Source: Clostridia bacterium (GTDB lineage: Bacteria > Bacillota > Clostridia > Christensenellales > Aristaeellaceae). Taken from it: a DNA stretch of 36,436 nt. The notes beneath the pieces were generated by a model. That model was not told the origin of the DNA and did no database searches. It saw nothing but the letters and a program-made list of their open reading frames with translations. Location: assembly GCA_017395065.1 (NCBI GenBank), contig JAFPWH010000059.1, positions 1 to 36,436 of the forward strand. Direction: 5' to 3'. Positions within the stretch are counted from its first letter, which is position 1; every line of letters starts with the position of its first letter. Below are positions 22,607 through 31,289 of this stretch, in pieces. Both the position numbers and the translations under genes were made by a program.

Positions 22607-23938
22607 TCAGAACGGGGAACCGCTCTCACAGTAAGCGGCGGTGAAGGCTTTGTTTTTCTGCGGGTTTACGCATCTGCCCGGAAGGCCGCACGTGATCGCC
22701 CAGAAAGAATTGCCGTTTGCGCCGTAATTGAAGCTGCCGGGATAATCGTAGCTCGTCGTGAAGGTCGCTTTTGCCGTGCTCACCCATCGGCCGCTGCGCG
22801 AATAAGCCCGAAAGTTCGTAAGCTCCATGGAGCGCACTTCGGGAGCCGTCGAGGGCATATAGTTTTCGAGAAATGCGCAGGCGTTCAGCATACGGGCGCC
22901 GGCAATTTTCAGGTCGTACTCCATCAGCAGCTTCCAGCGCTGTCCGTTTTCCAGGTCGCACACCCACATGGAAAGGTGGTCGGTGCCGGTTTGGCTGCTG
23001 TAGCCCAGCTGTAAAAGCGTCCTGTACGAATGTCCTTTTTGCCAGTCGTATCTCACGGAGCAGTGGTAGCCGGTCCCTTCGCCGTCGAATTCGTACTCGT
23101 CGTAAAGGTCGCTGCTGTAGACGAGCTCCGGGCGGATGACGCCGCTGTGCCCGCTTTTGTCCGTGTAGTACAGGTTCCACACGGACATGATGGCCACCTT
23201 CGTTCCGTCGTAGATCACCTGAAAGCCGGAATAGGCGAGCATTTTGCCGCTGTAGTCGCAGTCGTTGTACACTTTGGAATACTGCTTTTGAAAGGAATCG
23301 CTGTACAGATTGAAGTTGGCGCAGCACAGATAGGTGCCTTTGGGCTGATGGTCCGTCTTGAAGTCGACCGCGTACTGCGTGTAGCCGTCCAGCCCCTTGA
23401 AGTCGGGATAGCAGACGATATAGGGCGATCTCTTCTTAAGGTCCGTGCGCGACGCTTCACTCTGCGCGGGCATATTCATCGCGCTTCTCCAGAGTTTTCC
23501 GCTCGTGAGCGTAAGATAGCTCGTCGTGACGATCTGCTCGTTGACATAGAACGTCACCCTGTACGTGCCGGGCTCGAGCCTGAGCATGTGCATGTGATAG
23601 ATATGGCAGTTGACCGTTGAGCCGGCTTCGATCGTGAAAGCGCTCCAGGCGAGCTTTTCGCCATCGTTTATGCGGGCGTAAAGGCTTTTGATCGCGACGC
23701 GCTTACTGCTGTGCAGCGCAAACTCGAAGGAGATGTACTCGTTCGAAGCGATCTCGTCCAGGGACGCGCTCGTGGAAGGAAGCGTTCTTAAGCGCTTTTC
23801 GCTGTTTCTGTCGTAGACCGCAAGCCGCCCTTCCGCGTTCAGATTGTCCTCGGCACGCGCCGGAAGCACAAGCGCGATCAGCACAAGCAGCAAAAGGATG
23901 GACAGACCGGGTTTTATGAAAGACTTTTCGGTAAACAT
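22607..23938 (-). CDS. Secreted DUF3472-like protein
   Basis: The 443-aa protein has a signal peptide (hydrophobic LSILLLLVLIALVLP, cleavage near ARA-ED) and an N-terminal beta domain of about 130 residues that looks Ig-like. The C-terminal half matches what I recall of DUF3472: YSGFQVIYDGTKVAIMSVWN, GEGTGYHCSVRYDWQKGHSY, ENGQRWKLLMEYDL and CAFLENYMPSTA. That domain occurs in secreted proteins of carbohydrate-degrading bacteria and has no proven activity. The start follows GAGGTG. It stands alone, with its own terminator, between the sugar-import operon and the divergent GH3 gene. The 227-nt gap upstream shows no convincing minus-strand promoter. Confidence 0.75.
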   Translation of the reverse strand: MFTEKSFIKPGLSILLLLVLIALVLPARAEDNLNAEGRLAVYDRNSEKRLRTLPSTSASLDEIASNEYISFEFALHSSKRVAIKSLYARINDGEKLAWSAFTIEAGSTVNCHIYHMHMLRLEPGTYRVTFYVNEQIVTTSYLTLTSGKLWRSAMNMPAQSEASRTDLKKRSPYIVCYPDFKGLDGYTQYAVDFKTDHQPKGTYLCCANFNLYSDSFQKQYSKVYNDCDYSGKMLAYSGFQVIYDGTKVAIMSVWNLYYTDKSGHSGVIRPELVYSSDLYDEYEFDGEGTGYHCSVRYDWQKGHSYRTLLQLGYSSQTGTDHLSMWVCDLENGQRWKLLMEYDLKIAGARMLNACAFLENYMPSTAPEVRSMELTNFRAYSRSGRWVSTAKATFTTSYDYPGSFNYGANGNSFWAITCGLPGRCVNPQKNKAFTAAYCESGSPF

Positions 23939-24062
23939 GCCGTTTCACCTCGTACGTCCTTAATTTCTTACAAAAGGTTTGGCGAAACAGAGCACGTTTT
24001 TGTTCCGCCGTAACGCGGTTCTTATTCAAAACGATCCCGAAACAAATCCGGACGACGAAAGC

Positions 24063-24091
24063 TGGACTTGCGGCGCGCTTTATGGTAGAAT
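24063..24091 (+). promoter_or_regulatory. Possible extended -10 promoter for the GH3 gene
   Basis: TAGAAT (24086-24091) preceded by TGG, extended type. The -35 candidate TGGACT (24063-24068) is weak, spacer 17 bp. No copy of the LacI-type operator is nearby. Confidence 0.45.
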
Positions 24092-24165
24092 AGCAGTGCG
24101 CCATTCTTTGTTCCGATATTGGTCAGGTTTTCCGGCGATCCGGACGGCGCGTAAGGAGGTTTTCC

Positions 24166-26295
24166 ATGGAAATTGAAGAGTTGCTCAGACAAATGACGGT
24201 CGAGGAGAAAGCGGCGCTGGTTTCCGGAACGGATTTCATGTACACAAATCCGATCCCCCGGCTCGGAATCCCTTCGCTGTGCATGTCGGACGGCCCGCAC
24301 GGCCTTCGCAAGCAGAAGAGCTCCGGCGACAACGGTTTTTCAGGCAGCGAACCCGCGACCGCTTTCCCCACCGCCGTGACGACGGCGTCCGGCTGGAATA
24401 CCGAAAACCTGCGCAAAATGGGAGAAGCCATCGGCAGGGAATGCCGCCATTACGGCGTGCATACGCTGCTTGGCCCCGGCGTGAACATCAAGCGCAACCC
24501 GCTGTGCGGCCGCAATTTCGAATACTTTTCGGAAGACCCGTATCTGGCCGGCGCGATGGGCGCCGCAGAAGCGGAGGGCGTGCAGAGCCAGGGCGTCGGC
24601 GTGTGCATAAAGCACTTCGCGCTCAACAACAGCGAAAACTATCGCTTTATGGGAAACTCCGTGGCGTCCGAGAACACCATGCGAAGGATCTATTTGAAGC
24701 CCTTTGAATACATCGTAAAGCACGCGCGTCCCGCCGCGGTCATGTGCGCGTACAACCGCATAAACGGCGTATACTGTTCCGAAAATAAATGGCTGCTCAG
24801 CGACGTGCTGCGCAAGGAATGGGGCTTTGACGGCGTGACGATGACGGACTGGGGTGCTGCGAATGACCGTGCATGCGGCGTAAAGGCCGGCCTCGACCTG
24901 GAAATGCCCGGCGATACCCCCATCTGCCGCCGCAGGATACTGGGCGCCGTAAAGGACGGCTCGCTTCCGACGGACGATCTGGACAGTGCCTGCCGAAACA
25001 TCCTCAGCTGGATCGATCGGTACGTAAAGCCCGCGGACCAAACGCCCGTGGACTGGGAAAAGCACCACGCGCTAGCGGGCGAGATCGCGGCGGACTGCGC
25101 CGTGCTGATGAAGAACGACGGCGTGCTTCCGCTAAGCGGCAGGGAAAAACTGCACATCGCGGGCGAACTGTACGAAAACATGCGCTATCAGGGTGCCGGC
25201 AGTTCCATGATCAACCCGACGCAGGTCACCACGCCGAAAGGCGCGTTTGAAAAGAGGGGCGTCAAAAGCGTGCCGCTCGAAGAAGCGGATACCGTATTGG
25301 TGTTTGCGGGGCTGACCGACGAATATGAATCCGAAGGCTGTGACCGTGAAAACATGCGCCTGCCGGATAAGCAGCTTACGCTGATCGACGATATGGTTTC
25401 TTCCAGGAAGAAGGTCGTCGTGGTGCTGTTCGGCGGCTCCGTTGTTGAGCTTCCCTTCAGCGACAAGGTCAGCGCTATCCTCAACATGTTCCTTCCGGGG
25501 CAAAACGGCGGCGAGGCCGCGGCGCAGCTGCTGTTCGGGGAAAAGAACCCCTGCGGGAAGTTAGCCGAGACCTGGCCCCTCACGTACGGGGACGTTCCCG
25601 GTTCCGACACCTTCGGCAAGACCGTTCAGGAAGTGTACGCCGAAGGCACGGAGGTGGGCTACCGGTACTATCGAAAGCACAATGTTCCGGTGCGCTATCC
25701 CTTCGGCCACGGGCTCAGCTATACGACGTTTGAACACAGTCCGTGGCAAAACACGGGGAACACGTACACGCAGACCATAACGAACACCGGCTCCCGCTAT
25801 GGCGGCGAGGTGGCGCAATTGTATATAGACGGGGAGCTGAAGGGCTTTCGGAAGGTATATCTGAAGCCGGGCGAAAGCCGGACAGTCACGATCACACCGG
25901 AAGCGGAAGACGAAACGGCGTATACCGATACTTACGCGGTGCCGCCGCTGCCCGCAAGTTACCCCATCACCATGGATTCGCGGTTTACGGATTTTAGGCA
26001 AACTTTTCTTGGGCGCATCATTTACGCTTCGGTCCTTTCCGTGGCCAATAAACAGATCAAAAGCGCAAATAAAATGCCCGAAGGACCCGGAAAAGAGAAT
26101 GCCCTCAAGGGCGCGCTCTTTCTGAAGCGGATCATCGAGAGCAATTGCCCCCGCGCAATGTCGATGGCGATGGGCAAAAAGCTTCCGTGGAACGTCGCGG
26201 AGGGCTTCGTCCACCTGGCCAACGGGCATCTGTTCAAGGGCATCAGGGCCTTCCTTTCTCCCGTGAAGGTGCCCAAACTTCCAAAGGAGGAATAA
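24166..26295 (+). CDS. GH3 beta-glycosidase
   Basis: The 709-aa cytoplasmic protein (no signal peptide) has the GH3 barrel with LGIPSLCMSDGPHGLR, GVNIKRNPLCGRNFEYFSED and KHFALNNSE. The nucleophile is Asp228 in VTMTDWGAAND. The second domain holds the acid/base Glu within DEYESEGCDR (386-393) and LPGQNGGEAAAQLLFG. A reduced fibronectin-III-like domain (about 520-600) follows. The last 100 residues are a helical tail (FLGRIIYASVLSVANKQ) that I recall from a subset of Bacillota GH3 enzymes. Likely a beta-glucosidase or beta-xylosidase; the substrate is not decided. AAGGAGG precedes the ATG. A lipase-like gene follows after 29 nt, likely co-transcribed. Confidence 0.93.
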   Translation: MEIEELLRQMTVEEKAALVSGTDFMYTNPIPRLGIPSLCMSDGPHGLRKQKSSGDNGFSGSEPATAFPTAVTTASGWNTENLRKMGEAIGRECRHYGVHTLLGPGVNIKRNPLCGRNFEYFSEDPYLAGAMGAAEAEGVQSQGVGVCIKHFALNNSENYRFMGNSVASENTMRRIYLKPFEYIVKHARPAAVMCAYNRINGVYCSENKWLLSDVLRKEWGFDGVTMTDWGAANDRACGVKAGLDLEMPGDTPICRRRILGAVKDGSLPTDDLDSACRNILSWIDRYVKPADQTPVDWEKHHALAGEIAADCAVLMKNDGVLPLSGREKLHIAGELYENMRYQGAGSSMINPTQVTTPKGAFEKRGVKSVPLEEADTVLVFAGLTDEYESEGCDRENMRLPDKQLTLIDDMVSSRKKVVVVLFGGSVVELPFSDKVSAILNMFLPGQNGGEAAAQLLFGEKNPCGKLAETWPLTYGDVPGSDTFGKTVQEVYAEGTEVGYRYYRKHNVPVRYPFGHGLSYTTFEHSPWQNTGNTYTQTITNTGSRYGGEVAQLYIDGELKGFRKVYLKPGESRTVTITPEAEDETAYTDTYAVPPLPASYPITMDSRFTDFRQTFLGRIIYASVLSVANKQIKSANKMPEGPGKENALKGALFLKRIIESNCPRAMSMAMGKKLPWNVAEGFVHLANGHLFKGIRAFLSPVKVPKLPKEE

Positions 26296-26324
26296 TTCCT
26301 TCGACTGCCGCTTTGTGAGGGCGT

Positions 26325-27386
26325 ATGAGCAAGCTTACTTTCATTTTTGTGCATGGCCTGTCCGGCTGGGGCAGCTACGACGCCGCCTATCGGCTGATGC
26401 CCTATTGGGGCATGCGCGGCGGAGACCTGATGGCCTGGCTTCGGGGACAGGGCTTTGACTGCCATGCCGCTTCCGTCGCGCCGACCGGCAGCGCGTGGGA
26501 CAGGGCTTGCGAGCTGTACGCGCAGATTTCCGGCTCCCGTGTGGACTACGGAGAAGCGCACAGCGCAAAATACCGGCACGGCCGCTTCGGCCGGGATTTT
26601 TCAGACTGCCCGCTGATCCCGAAATGGGACGATACCGTGCGTCTTGTGCTTTTGGGGCATTCCTTCGGCGGTGCGACGGTCAGGCTTTTGTCCGAGTTGA
26701 TGGCGCACGGGGACGGCGAGGAAAAGGAAGCGGGCGCGGACAGTCCGCTTTTCCTGGGCGGCATGGGAAGCAGGATCCACAGCGTCGTGGCGCTGGCTTC
26801 CCCGATGAACGGCACGACCGCGTACGATATGTTTTCCGACCCTGCCTTCGATCCGGCGAGCGTGAAGGTCCCCCGGTGGAGCAAGGGACTTGCCCGCCTG
26901 ATGTCGCTGGGCACAAAGCCGAAGCGGGACTACGCAGGTTTCGATATGCACGTCGACAACGCCCTTGCCATGAACGCACGCATCGCGACGCTTCCGCACG
27001 TGTACTATTTTTCGGTCCCGTGCAGCTTCACGCACCGGGAGAAGGACGGCACCCACAGGCCCGACAGGGGCATGGAGCCCCTGTTTATGATGCGCTCCAT
27101 ACAGATCGGCGCATACAAAGGAAAAAGCGCGGGCGGTGTGTCGCTTGACGAAAGCTGGCGGGAAAACGACGGTCTGGTCAATACCGTGTCCGCGACGGCT
27201 CCTTCCGGTGCTCCGGCAGTGCCGCTGAACGAAGGGAACGTCACACCGGGCGTGTGGAACGTTTTCCCGACGCTGCGCGGCGATCATATGTGGCCGCAGG
27301 GCGGCCTCGTCCACAAGCACGACATACGGGATTTCTATCTGAAACTGCTCCGTTTGATCGATGGATTGCCGCCTTTGCCCATATAA
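26325..27386 (+). CDS. Alpha/beta-hydrolase, family I.5 lipase-like
   Basis: The 353-aa protein resembles the staphylococcal/Geobacillus lipase family: N-terminal FIFVHGLSGWG (oxyanion region), nucleophile Ser113 in LLGHSFGGATVR, acid Asp282 in ENDGLVNTVSA and His321 in RGDHMWPQ. A GDYG-like zinc-site region (SGSRVDYGEAHSAKY) precedes the nucleophile, as in that family. Unlike those secreted lipases it has no signal peptide, so it should act in the cytoplasm on an unknown ester. The start has GAGGG upstream. It is probably co-transcribed with the GH3 gene. Its TAA is followed directly, in frame, by a dehydrogenase fragment. Confidence 0.87.
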   Translation: MSKLTFIFVHGLSGWGSYDAAYRLMPYWGMRGGDLMAWLRGQGFDCHAASVAPTGSAWDRACELYAQISGSRVDYGEAHSAKYRHGRFGRDFSDCPLIPKWDDTVRLVLLGHSFGGATVRLLSELMAHGDGEEKEAGADSPLFLGGMGSRIHSVVALASPMNGTTAYDMFSDPAFDPASVKVPRWSKGLARLMSLGTKPKRDYAGFDMHVDNALAMNARIATLPHVYYFSVPCSFTHREKDGTHRPDRGMEPLFMMRSIQIGAYKGKSAGGVSLDESWRENDGLVNTVSATAPSGAPAVPLNEGNVTPGVWNVFPTLRGDHMWPQGGLVHKHDIRDFYLKLLRLIDGLPPLPI

Positions 27387-27809
27387 GGAAAACGGGCACT
27401 GATCACGACGGGCGGCCGCGGCATCGGTAAGGCCATCGCGCTGCTTTTCGCCCGGCAGGGCGCGACGGTCTGCGTCGGCAGCCGAAACGAAGAAGCGCTG
27501 GAAAGGACCGTGCGGGAGATACGGGAAATCTCCCCCTCGTCGCGCGGATACGCGCTCGATCTGTCCGATCCTGAAGCGGCCGAACGGGTGTGCGACAAGA
27601 TGCTGGCAGACGCCGGCGGCATCGACGTGCTGGTCAGCACGGTGGGAATAAACGCAAAAGGCCCCGCGCACGAATGGACCGACGAACAGGGACGCGCTTG
27701 GCATGCCGGAATGGACCGAGGCGCCGGCGGCTTACCGGACTTCGCCGGGGATCGTCGAGCCGTAGGAAGGACTGAAGGAAGCGTCCTTTTCCTGCGCTCC
27801 CCTGTATGA
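27387..27809 (+). pseudogene. Short-chain dehydrogenase (SDR) remnant
   Basis: Immediately after the lipase TAA the same frame reads GKRALITTGGRGIGKAIALL, then FARQGATVCVGSRNEEAL and IDVLVSTVGINAKGP. These are the Rossmann start, the TGxxxGIG loop (one Gly replaced by Thr) and the NNAG-equivalent of an SDR. There is no start codon, and the match ends near 27680; the catalytic Tyr-Lys part is missing. The frame stays open to 27809 without recognisable sequence. It is a fragment of about 100 residues left by a deletion at both ends. Confidence 0.8.
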
Positions 27810-27852
27810 AACGCAGAGCACTGCCGGGATTTCCGGATGCTCTGCGTTTCAT
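27806..27852. terminator. Long hairpin between SDR remnant and lactonase gene
   Basis: ATGAAACGCAGAGCA (27806-27820) pairs perfectly with its complement at 27838-27852, 15 bp. A small CCGG/CCGG stem lies in the loop. The T-run is poor on both strands, but the position between convergent units suggests termination. Confidence 0.65.
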
Positions 27853-27863
27853 GTTTCGTTCAT

Positions 27864-28931
27864 TCAGCGCAGCTGTTTGCCAAAAGCGATGCTGCTGGGC
27901 TTGAAGCCGCTTTTCAGGATCTGTGTACCGTGGTACTCCAAAGAAGGACGGTTCTTTGCGGGGTCTTTCCCGCGGTACCGATAGACGCCGATCGAATCGT
28001 CGTTCTGGTTCGCCGCAAGGAGCCAGTTCCCGTCCGGGGAAAACCTGATGTCCCTCGGCCAGCGCCCGGTGCTGTAAACGTCCGCCGCATTCAGTGTGCC
28101 GTCTTTTTCGACGGTGAAGAGCATGATCGTGTCGTCCCCGCGATTGGCAGCGACGAGGCCGGTTCGGTCGGGCGTGAATTGCAGCGTTCCGCAATAATTG
28201 ACCCCCTGCGCGCCCTCCGCGCGCGTCGAAACGGTCTGAATGCATAAGATCGTTCCGTCGTCCTCAAAGCGGTAAACCAGTATCGCGCTGCAAAGCTCGC
28301 CTATCACATACAGATATTTGCCGTTTTCGGAAAAGCGCAGATGCCTTGGGCCGTATCCCGCGGGCGTTTCGATGACGGAAGGATTCTCTTTTATCCCGCC
28401 GGACGGCGTGTAGGGATACAGAAACACTTTGTCCAGCCCCAGATCGCAGACGGCGAGCACAGTCTTCTGCGGATTCGGTTCCGCGCAATGCACGTGCGGA
28501 GCCGTCTGCCGCTGCGCGTCCGCACCCGAACCGCTGTGGCGAACGAGCTTTTGAATCCCGGCGGCCTTCCCGTTTTTCACGATAAACTCAGTAAGCGACC
28601 CGCCCTCGTAATTGCAGGCGTACAGGAAGCCGTCGCTTTTGCACAGATAGCACGGACAGGCGGAAAGCGTGCTTTGAAACGATATGCGTTCCATCCTGCC
28701 GCCGTCGATCCGTATGCTTTCCACGCCTGCCCCATCGCTGCCTTCCGTTTGCGATACTTCCCGGGTGCAGTAGAGCGTCCGTCCGTCGTCGTCGAGCAAA
28801 AGGAAGGAAGGGCAGACCGCTTGGAAGCGATCCGTTATTTCGACGGTACCCATTTTGGCGTCAAAAATGCCGCGCAAGACGACCGCGTCCGGTTCCTTGC
28901 TGAAGGAACCGACAAAGAGATCGTATTTCGT
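27864..28931 (-). CDS. Lactonase-family seven-bladed beta-propeller (6-phosphogluconolactonase type)
   Basis: The propeller repeats are clear: PHVHCAEPNPQKTVLAVCDL, YGPRHLRFSENGKYLYVIGE, GTLQFTPDRTGLVAANRGDD and PRDIRFSPDGNWLLAANQND, as in the YbhE-type lactonase family. Members hydrolyse 6-phosphogluconolactone or related sugar lactones. The first ATG/GTG/TTG in frame (TTG at 28877) would remove the first strand. Upstream, in frame, lies KYDLFVGSF behind AAAGGAGG, with ACG (28931) where family members have ATG. I therefore place the start at ACG 28931, giving 355 aa. The gene starts 18 nt after the GH78 stop, in one operon, so a role with rhamnose-derived lactones is possible. Confidence 0.85.
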   Translation of the reverse strand, partial: TKYDLFVGSFSKEPDAVVLRGIFDAKMGTVEITDRFQAVCPSFLLLDDDGRTLYCTREVSQTEGSDGAGVESIRIDGGRMERISFQSTLSACPCYLCKSDGFLYACNYEGGSLTEFIVKNGKAAGIQKLVRHSGSGADAQRQTAPHVHCAEPNPQKTVLAVCDLGLDKVFLYPYTPSGGIKENPSVIETPAGYGPRHLRFSENGKYLYVIGELCSAILVYRFEDDGTILCIQTVSTRAEGAQGVNYCGTLQFTPDRTGLVAANRGDDTIMLFTVEKDGTLNAADVYSTGRWPRDIRFSPDGNWLLAANQNDDSIGVYRYRGKDPAKNRPSLEYHGTQILKSGFKPSSIAFGKQLR

Positions 28932-28949
28932 TTTGCCGTCGCCTCCTTT

Positions 28950-31148
28950 TTACCGGCCTTCTGACAGACGCCCGTCTTCGATCGCGACGGCGCTGCCGTC
29001 GCGCTTTACGCAGCATCCGCGCAATTCGTACAGGCCCGAATCGACTGGATCGAGCCTGCCGCAGACGAATCCCGGCTGTTCGGGTCTCAGCCCCAGCGCG
29101 TAGGCGAAGTAGCAGTACACCGGCACGGCAGACCAGCCGTGGCACAGGCTGCCCGCGTCGTCGAAGTCGGCGTCGCCGAGGATCGTCTCCCAGAACGTGG
29201 TCGCGCCGCTTCGCAGCATGTGTCCCCAATCCCGTGCGATCCTTTCAAAGACCCAGCGGCCGTATTGCTTCGGCCTTTTCATCAGCGCGTCGAACTGGAA
29301 GATGCTGTAGCTCAGCGTGATCGGCTTAAGCTTTTGCGACGAGAGCGCCCGCAGCACTCCGTCCAGGTTTTCTTCGGGGCAGATGCCCGCGCAGACCATG
29401 AGCGCCTGCGTAAGCTCGTCCGCGCCAAGGCGTTCTTCGTTCAAAAGATAGGAACGGTAGTATGAGCGCTCCGCGTCATAGAACGCAGCGTGCGCGCGCT
29501 TTGCCAGCGCTTCGGCGGCAGATTCATCATTCGTACCGTCAAGGCCCAGCCACTTTTCGAGCTGTGCCAATCTCCTGAGCGCCAGCACGGTAAAGGCGGC
29601 CATCGGCGCGTCGTAGCGCTTTTGGCCCTGCGCAGGGGTCGGCGCGGTCTGGCCGTCGAGCCCTTCCGTCCATTCGTAGAAGTTCCATATCCCCTCCCGA
29701 TCCCGGGCGGGAACGAGTCCCGTGTGATCGATCCCGCTTAGAAGGCCGTCCGCGACGGTGCGTGCCGTGGGCAGCATTTCCAGCGCAAAGTCCCTGTCGC
29801 CCGAGTAGAGATAATACTCCTCGAGCTGCACTATGAACATGGCCGTGAACGAAGGGATGGTGACGGGCACGCGCGCCGGGGCGCACAATTCCAGCAGTCT
29901 GTCTTCCCGAAGGCCCAGCGCCAAAAGCCTTATCGAAGCTTTTGGCATGTCGTATTCGCCCAGCGCGTAATAGCCGCAAAGCATCTGGTTGCGCGAGTCC
30001 ATCGTGTAAAGGGCCTGCTCCCGCCAGGGGCAGTCCTCGTAGTGCTCGTGCATGCAGGTTCTCAGCGTCCTTACGCTCGTTTCATAGATCATCTGATGCA
30101 AACGGTCCGATACGTGAAACTTGGGCACTTCGCTGACGGGATAGACGGTCGGCTGTATTCCGGCATAGTACAGGCGGAACGAATGCGCGTAGACGTACAG
30201 CGCCATGTACCTGAGCCCCAAACGGCGCATGGGATTGACGAAGCGCGTGCGTCCCTTCGGGAGCCGGAGCCTCGCCGCGAAATTGCGCCGGCCGACATAG
30301 GTGCGCAGGCGAAGATCCTTCGTATGCTCGCCCCAACCGATCAGGACTTCCGCTTCTTCAGGCAATTCGATGTCGATGTCGGTTAAGCCTGCGTCCTCCT
30401 GCCCCAGGTCGAGCAGCACATAGACGCCGTCGCCCCTGTCCGCGCGGAAAGTAACGCCCGAGTCCGAAGGAAACGCGGGGCGGCTGCGCAGGCCCGTCAG
30501 TTCATGAAGCGGGAGATACGACAAGGCGGCGTACTGCATCCTTTCGGCGTATGTGCCCTTTCCGGCGTCCGTAAAAAAACCGCCCGTCACGAGCGAGCAC
30601 TTTGCCCGCGGCAGACGCATGAGCTTTGGAACCGGCCTCAGACAGAGGTCCTGCGGCCCTTCGGTGCGCACGGACGGAACAAAAGCCGGGGCATCCGCGC
30701 AGGCGTCATAGGCAAACGTGAAGCCGAGCTGATGCGTGATGAAATCGATGGGTCCGCTCCGATAGTTCGGATGCGGCGCGCAGAGCGTATTTTCGTCGCT
30801 TGCGCACAGGCGCGCCCCACTTTCGCTCAGCACGCTGAAGATCAGCCCCGGCATCCCTGCGCGGTATACGGAGCAATCGACGCCCGGCCGCCAGACGGCG
30901 ATCTCAAGCGTATTGATTCCTTCCGCGAAAGAAACGTCCAGCGCATCGTAAACCTTGTATTCCGGATAATCCGCGTACTGTCCCTCGCCGACCGGTTCGC
31001 CGTTCAGCGCCGCCGAATACTGCCCGTCGACGGACAAATAAAGCTTGCCCGCGCCGCGGGGCGCAGTGAATTCCCTACGAAACAGCGTATACTCGTTTTC
31101 GACCGTTTTCCAGCTGTGCCAGATCCAGTCTGCGCCTTCAAATACCAT
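28950..31148 (-). CDS. GH78-like alpha-L-rhamnosidase
   Basis: The 732-aa protein has N-terminal beta-sandwich domains (WIWHSWKTVENEYTLFRREF, LSVDGQYSAALNGEPVG) and an (alpha/alpha)6 barrel marked by MHEHYEDCPWREQALYTMDS, the conserved acid-bearing region of bacterial rhamnosidases. WNFYEWTEGLDG and a late GWSAVPVYCYF follow. It lacks a signal peptide, so it acts on imported oligosaccharides. The start has CGGAGG 8 nt upstream. It has its own promoter and is followed by a lactonase gene. True rhamnosidase activity is likely but not certain, as the family also contains other specificities. Confidence 0.88.
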   Translation of the reverse strand: MVFEGADWIWHSWKTVENEYTLFRREFTAPRGAGKLYLSVDGQYSAALNGEPVGEGQYADYPEYKVYDALDVSFAEGINTLEIAVWRPGVDCSVYRAGMPGLIFSVLSESGARLCASDENTLCAPHPNYRSGPIDFITHQLGFTFAYDACADAPAFVPSVRTEGPQDLCLRPVPKLMRLPRAKCSLVTGGFFTDAGKGTYAERMQYAALSYLPLHELTGLRSRPAFPSDSGVTFRADRGDGVYVLLDLGQEDAGLTDIDIELPEEAEVLIGWGEHTKDLRLRTYVGRRNFAARLRLPKGRTRFVNPMRRLGLRYMALYVYAHSFRLYYAGIQPTVYPVSEVPKFHVSDRLHQMIYETSVRTLRTCMHEHYEDCPWREQALYTMDSRNQMLCGYYALGEYDMPKASIRLLALGLREDRLLELCAPARVPVTIPSFTAMFIVQLEEYYLYSGDRDFALEMLPTARTVADGLLSGIDHTGLVPARDREGIWNFYEWTEGLDGQTAPTPAQGQKRYDAPMAAFTVLALRRLAQLEKWLGLDGTNDESAAEALAKRAHAAFYDAERSYYRSYLLNEERLGADELTQALMVCAGICPEENLDGVLRALSSQKLKPITLSYSIFQFDALMKRPKQYGRWVFERIARDWGHMLRSGATTFWETILGDADFDDAGSLCHGWSAVPVYCYFAYALGLRPEQPGFVCGRLDPVDSGLYELRGCCVKRDGSAVAIEDGRLSEGR

Positions 31149-31178
31149 GCCGCTTCCTCCGTTATGATCGCTGCGCGT

Positions 31179-31207
31179 ATTATACCATACTTCCGCCTGC
31201 TCCGCAA
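31179..31207 (-). promoter_or_regulatory. Sigma-A promoter, GH78-lactonase operon
   Basis: On the minus strand TTGCGG (31202-31207) and TATAAT (31179-31184), 17-bp spacer, extended -10 (TGG). No LacI-type operator like sites 1-3. Confidence 0.8.
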
Positions 31208-31214
31208 CGTTTCC

Positions 31215-31244
31215 AAAAAAGACTCCGGGCGCGCACCCGGAATC
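31215..31244 (-). terminator. Rho-independent terminator of the amino-acid ABC operon
   Basis: On the minus strand GATTCCGGG (31236-31244) pairs with CCCGGAGTC (31221-31229), one G-T wobble, followed by TTTTTT (31215-31220). Confidence 0.95.
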
Positions 31245-31289
31245 TTCGTCATTTTTGCGCTGCGCCGGAATGTCTCTGCCCCGGCAGTC

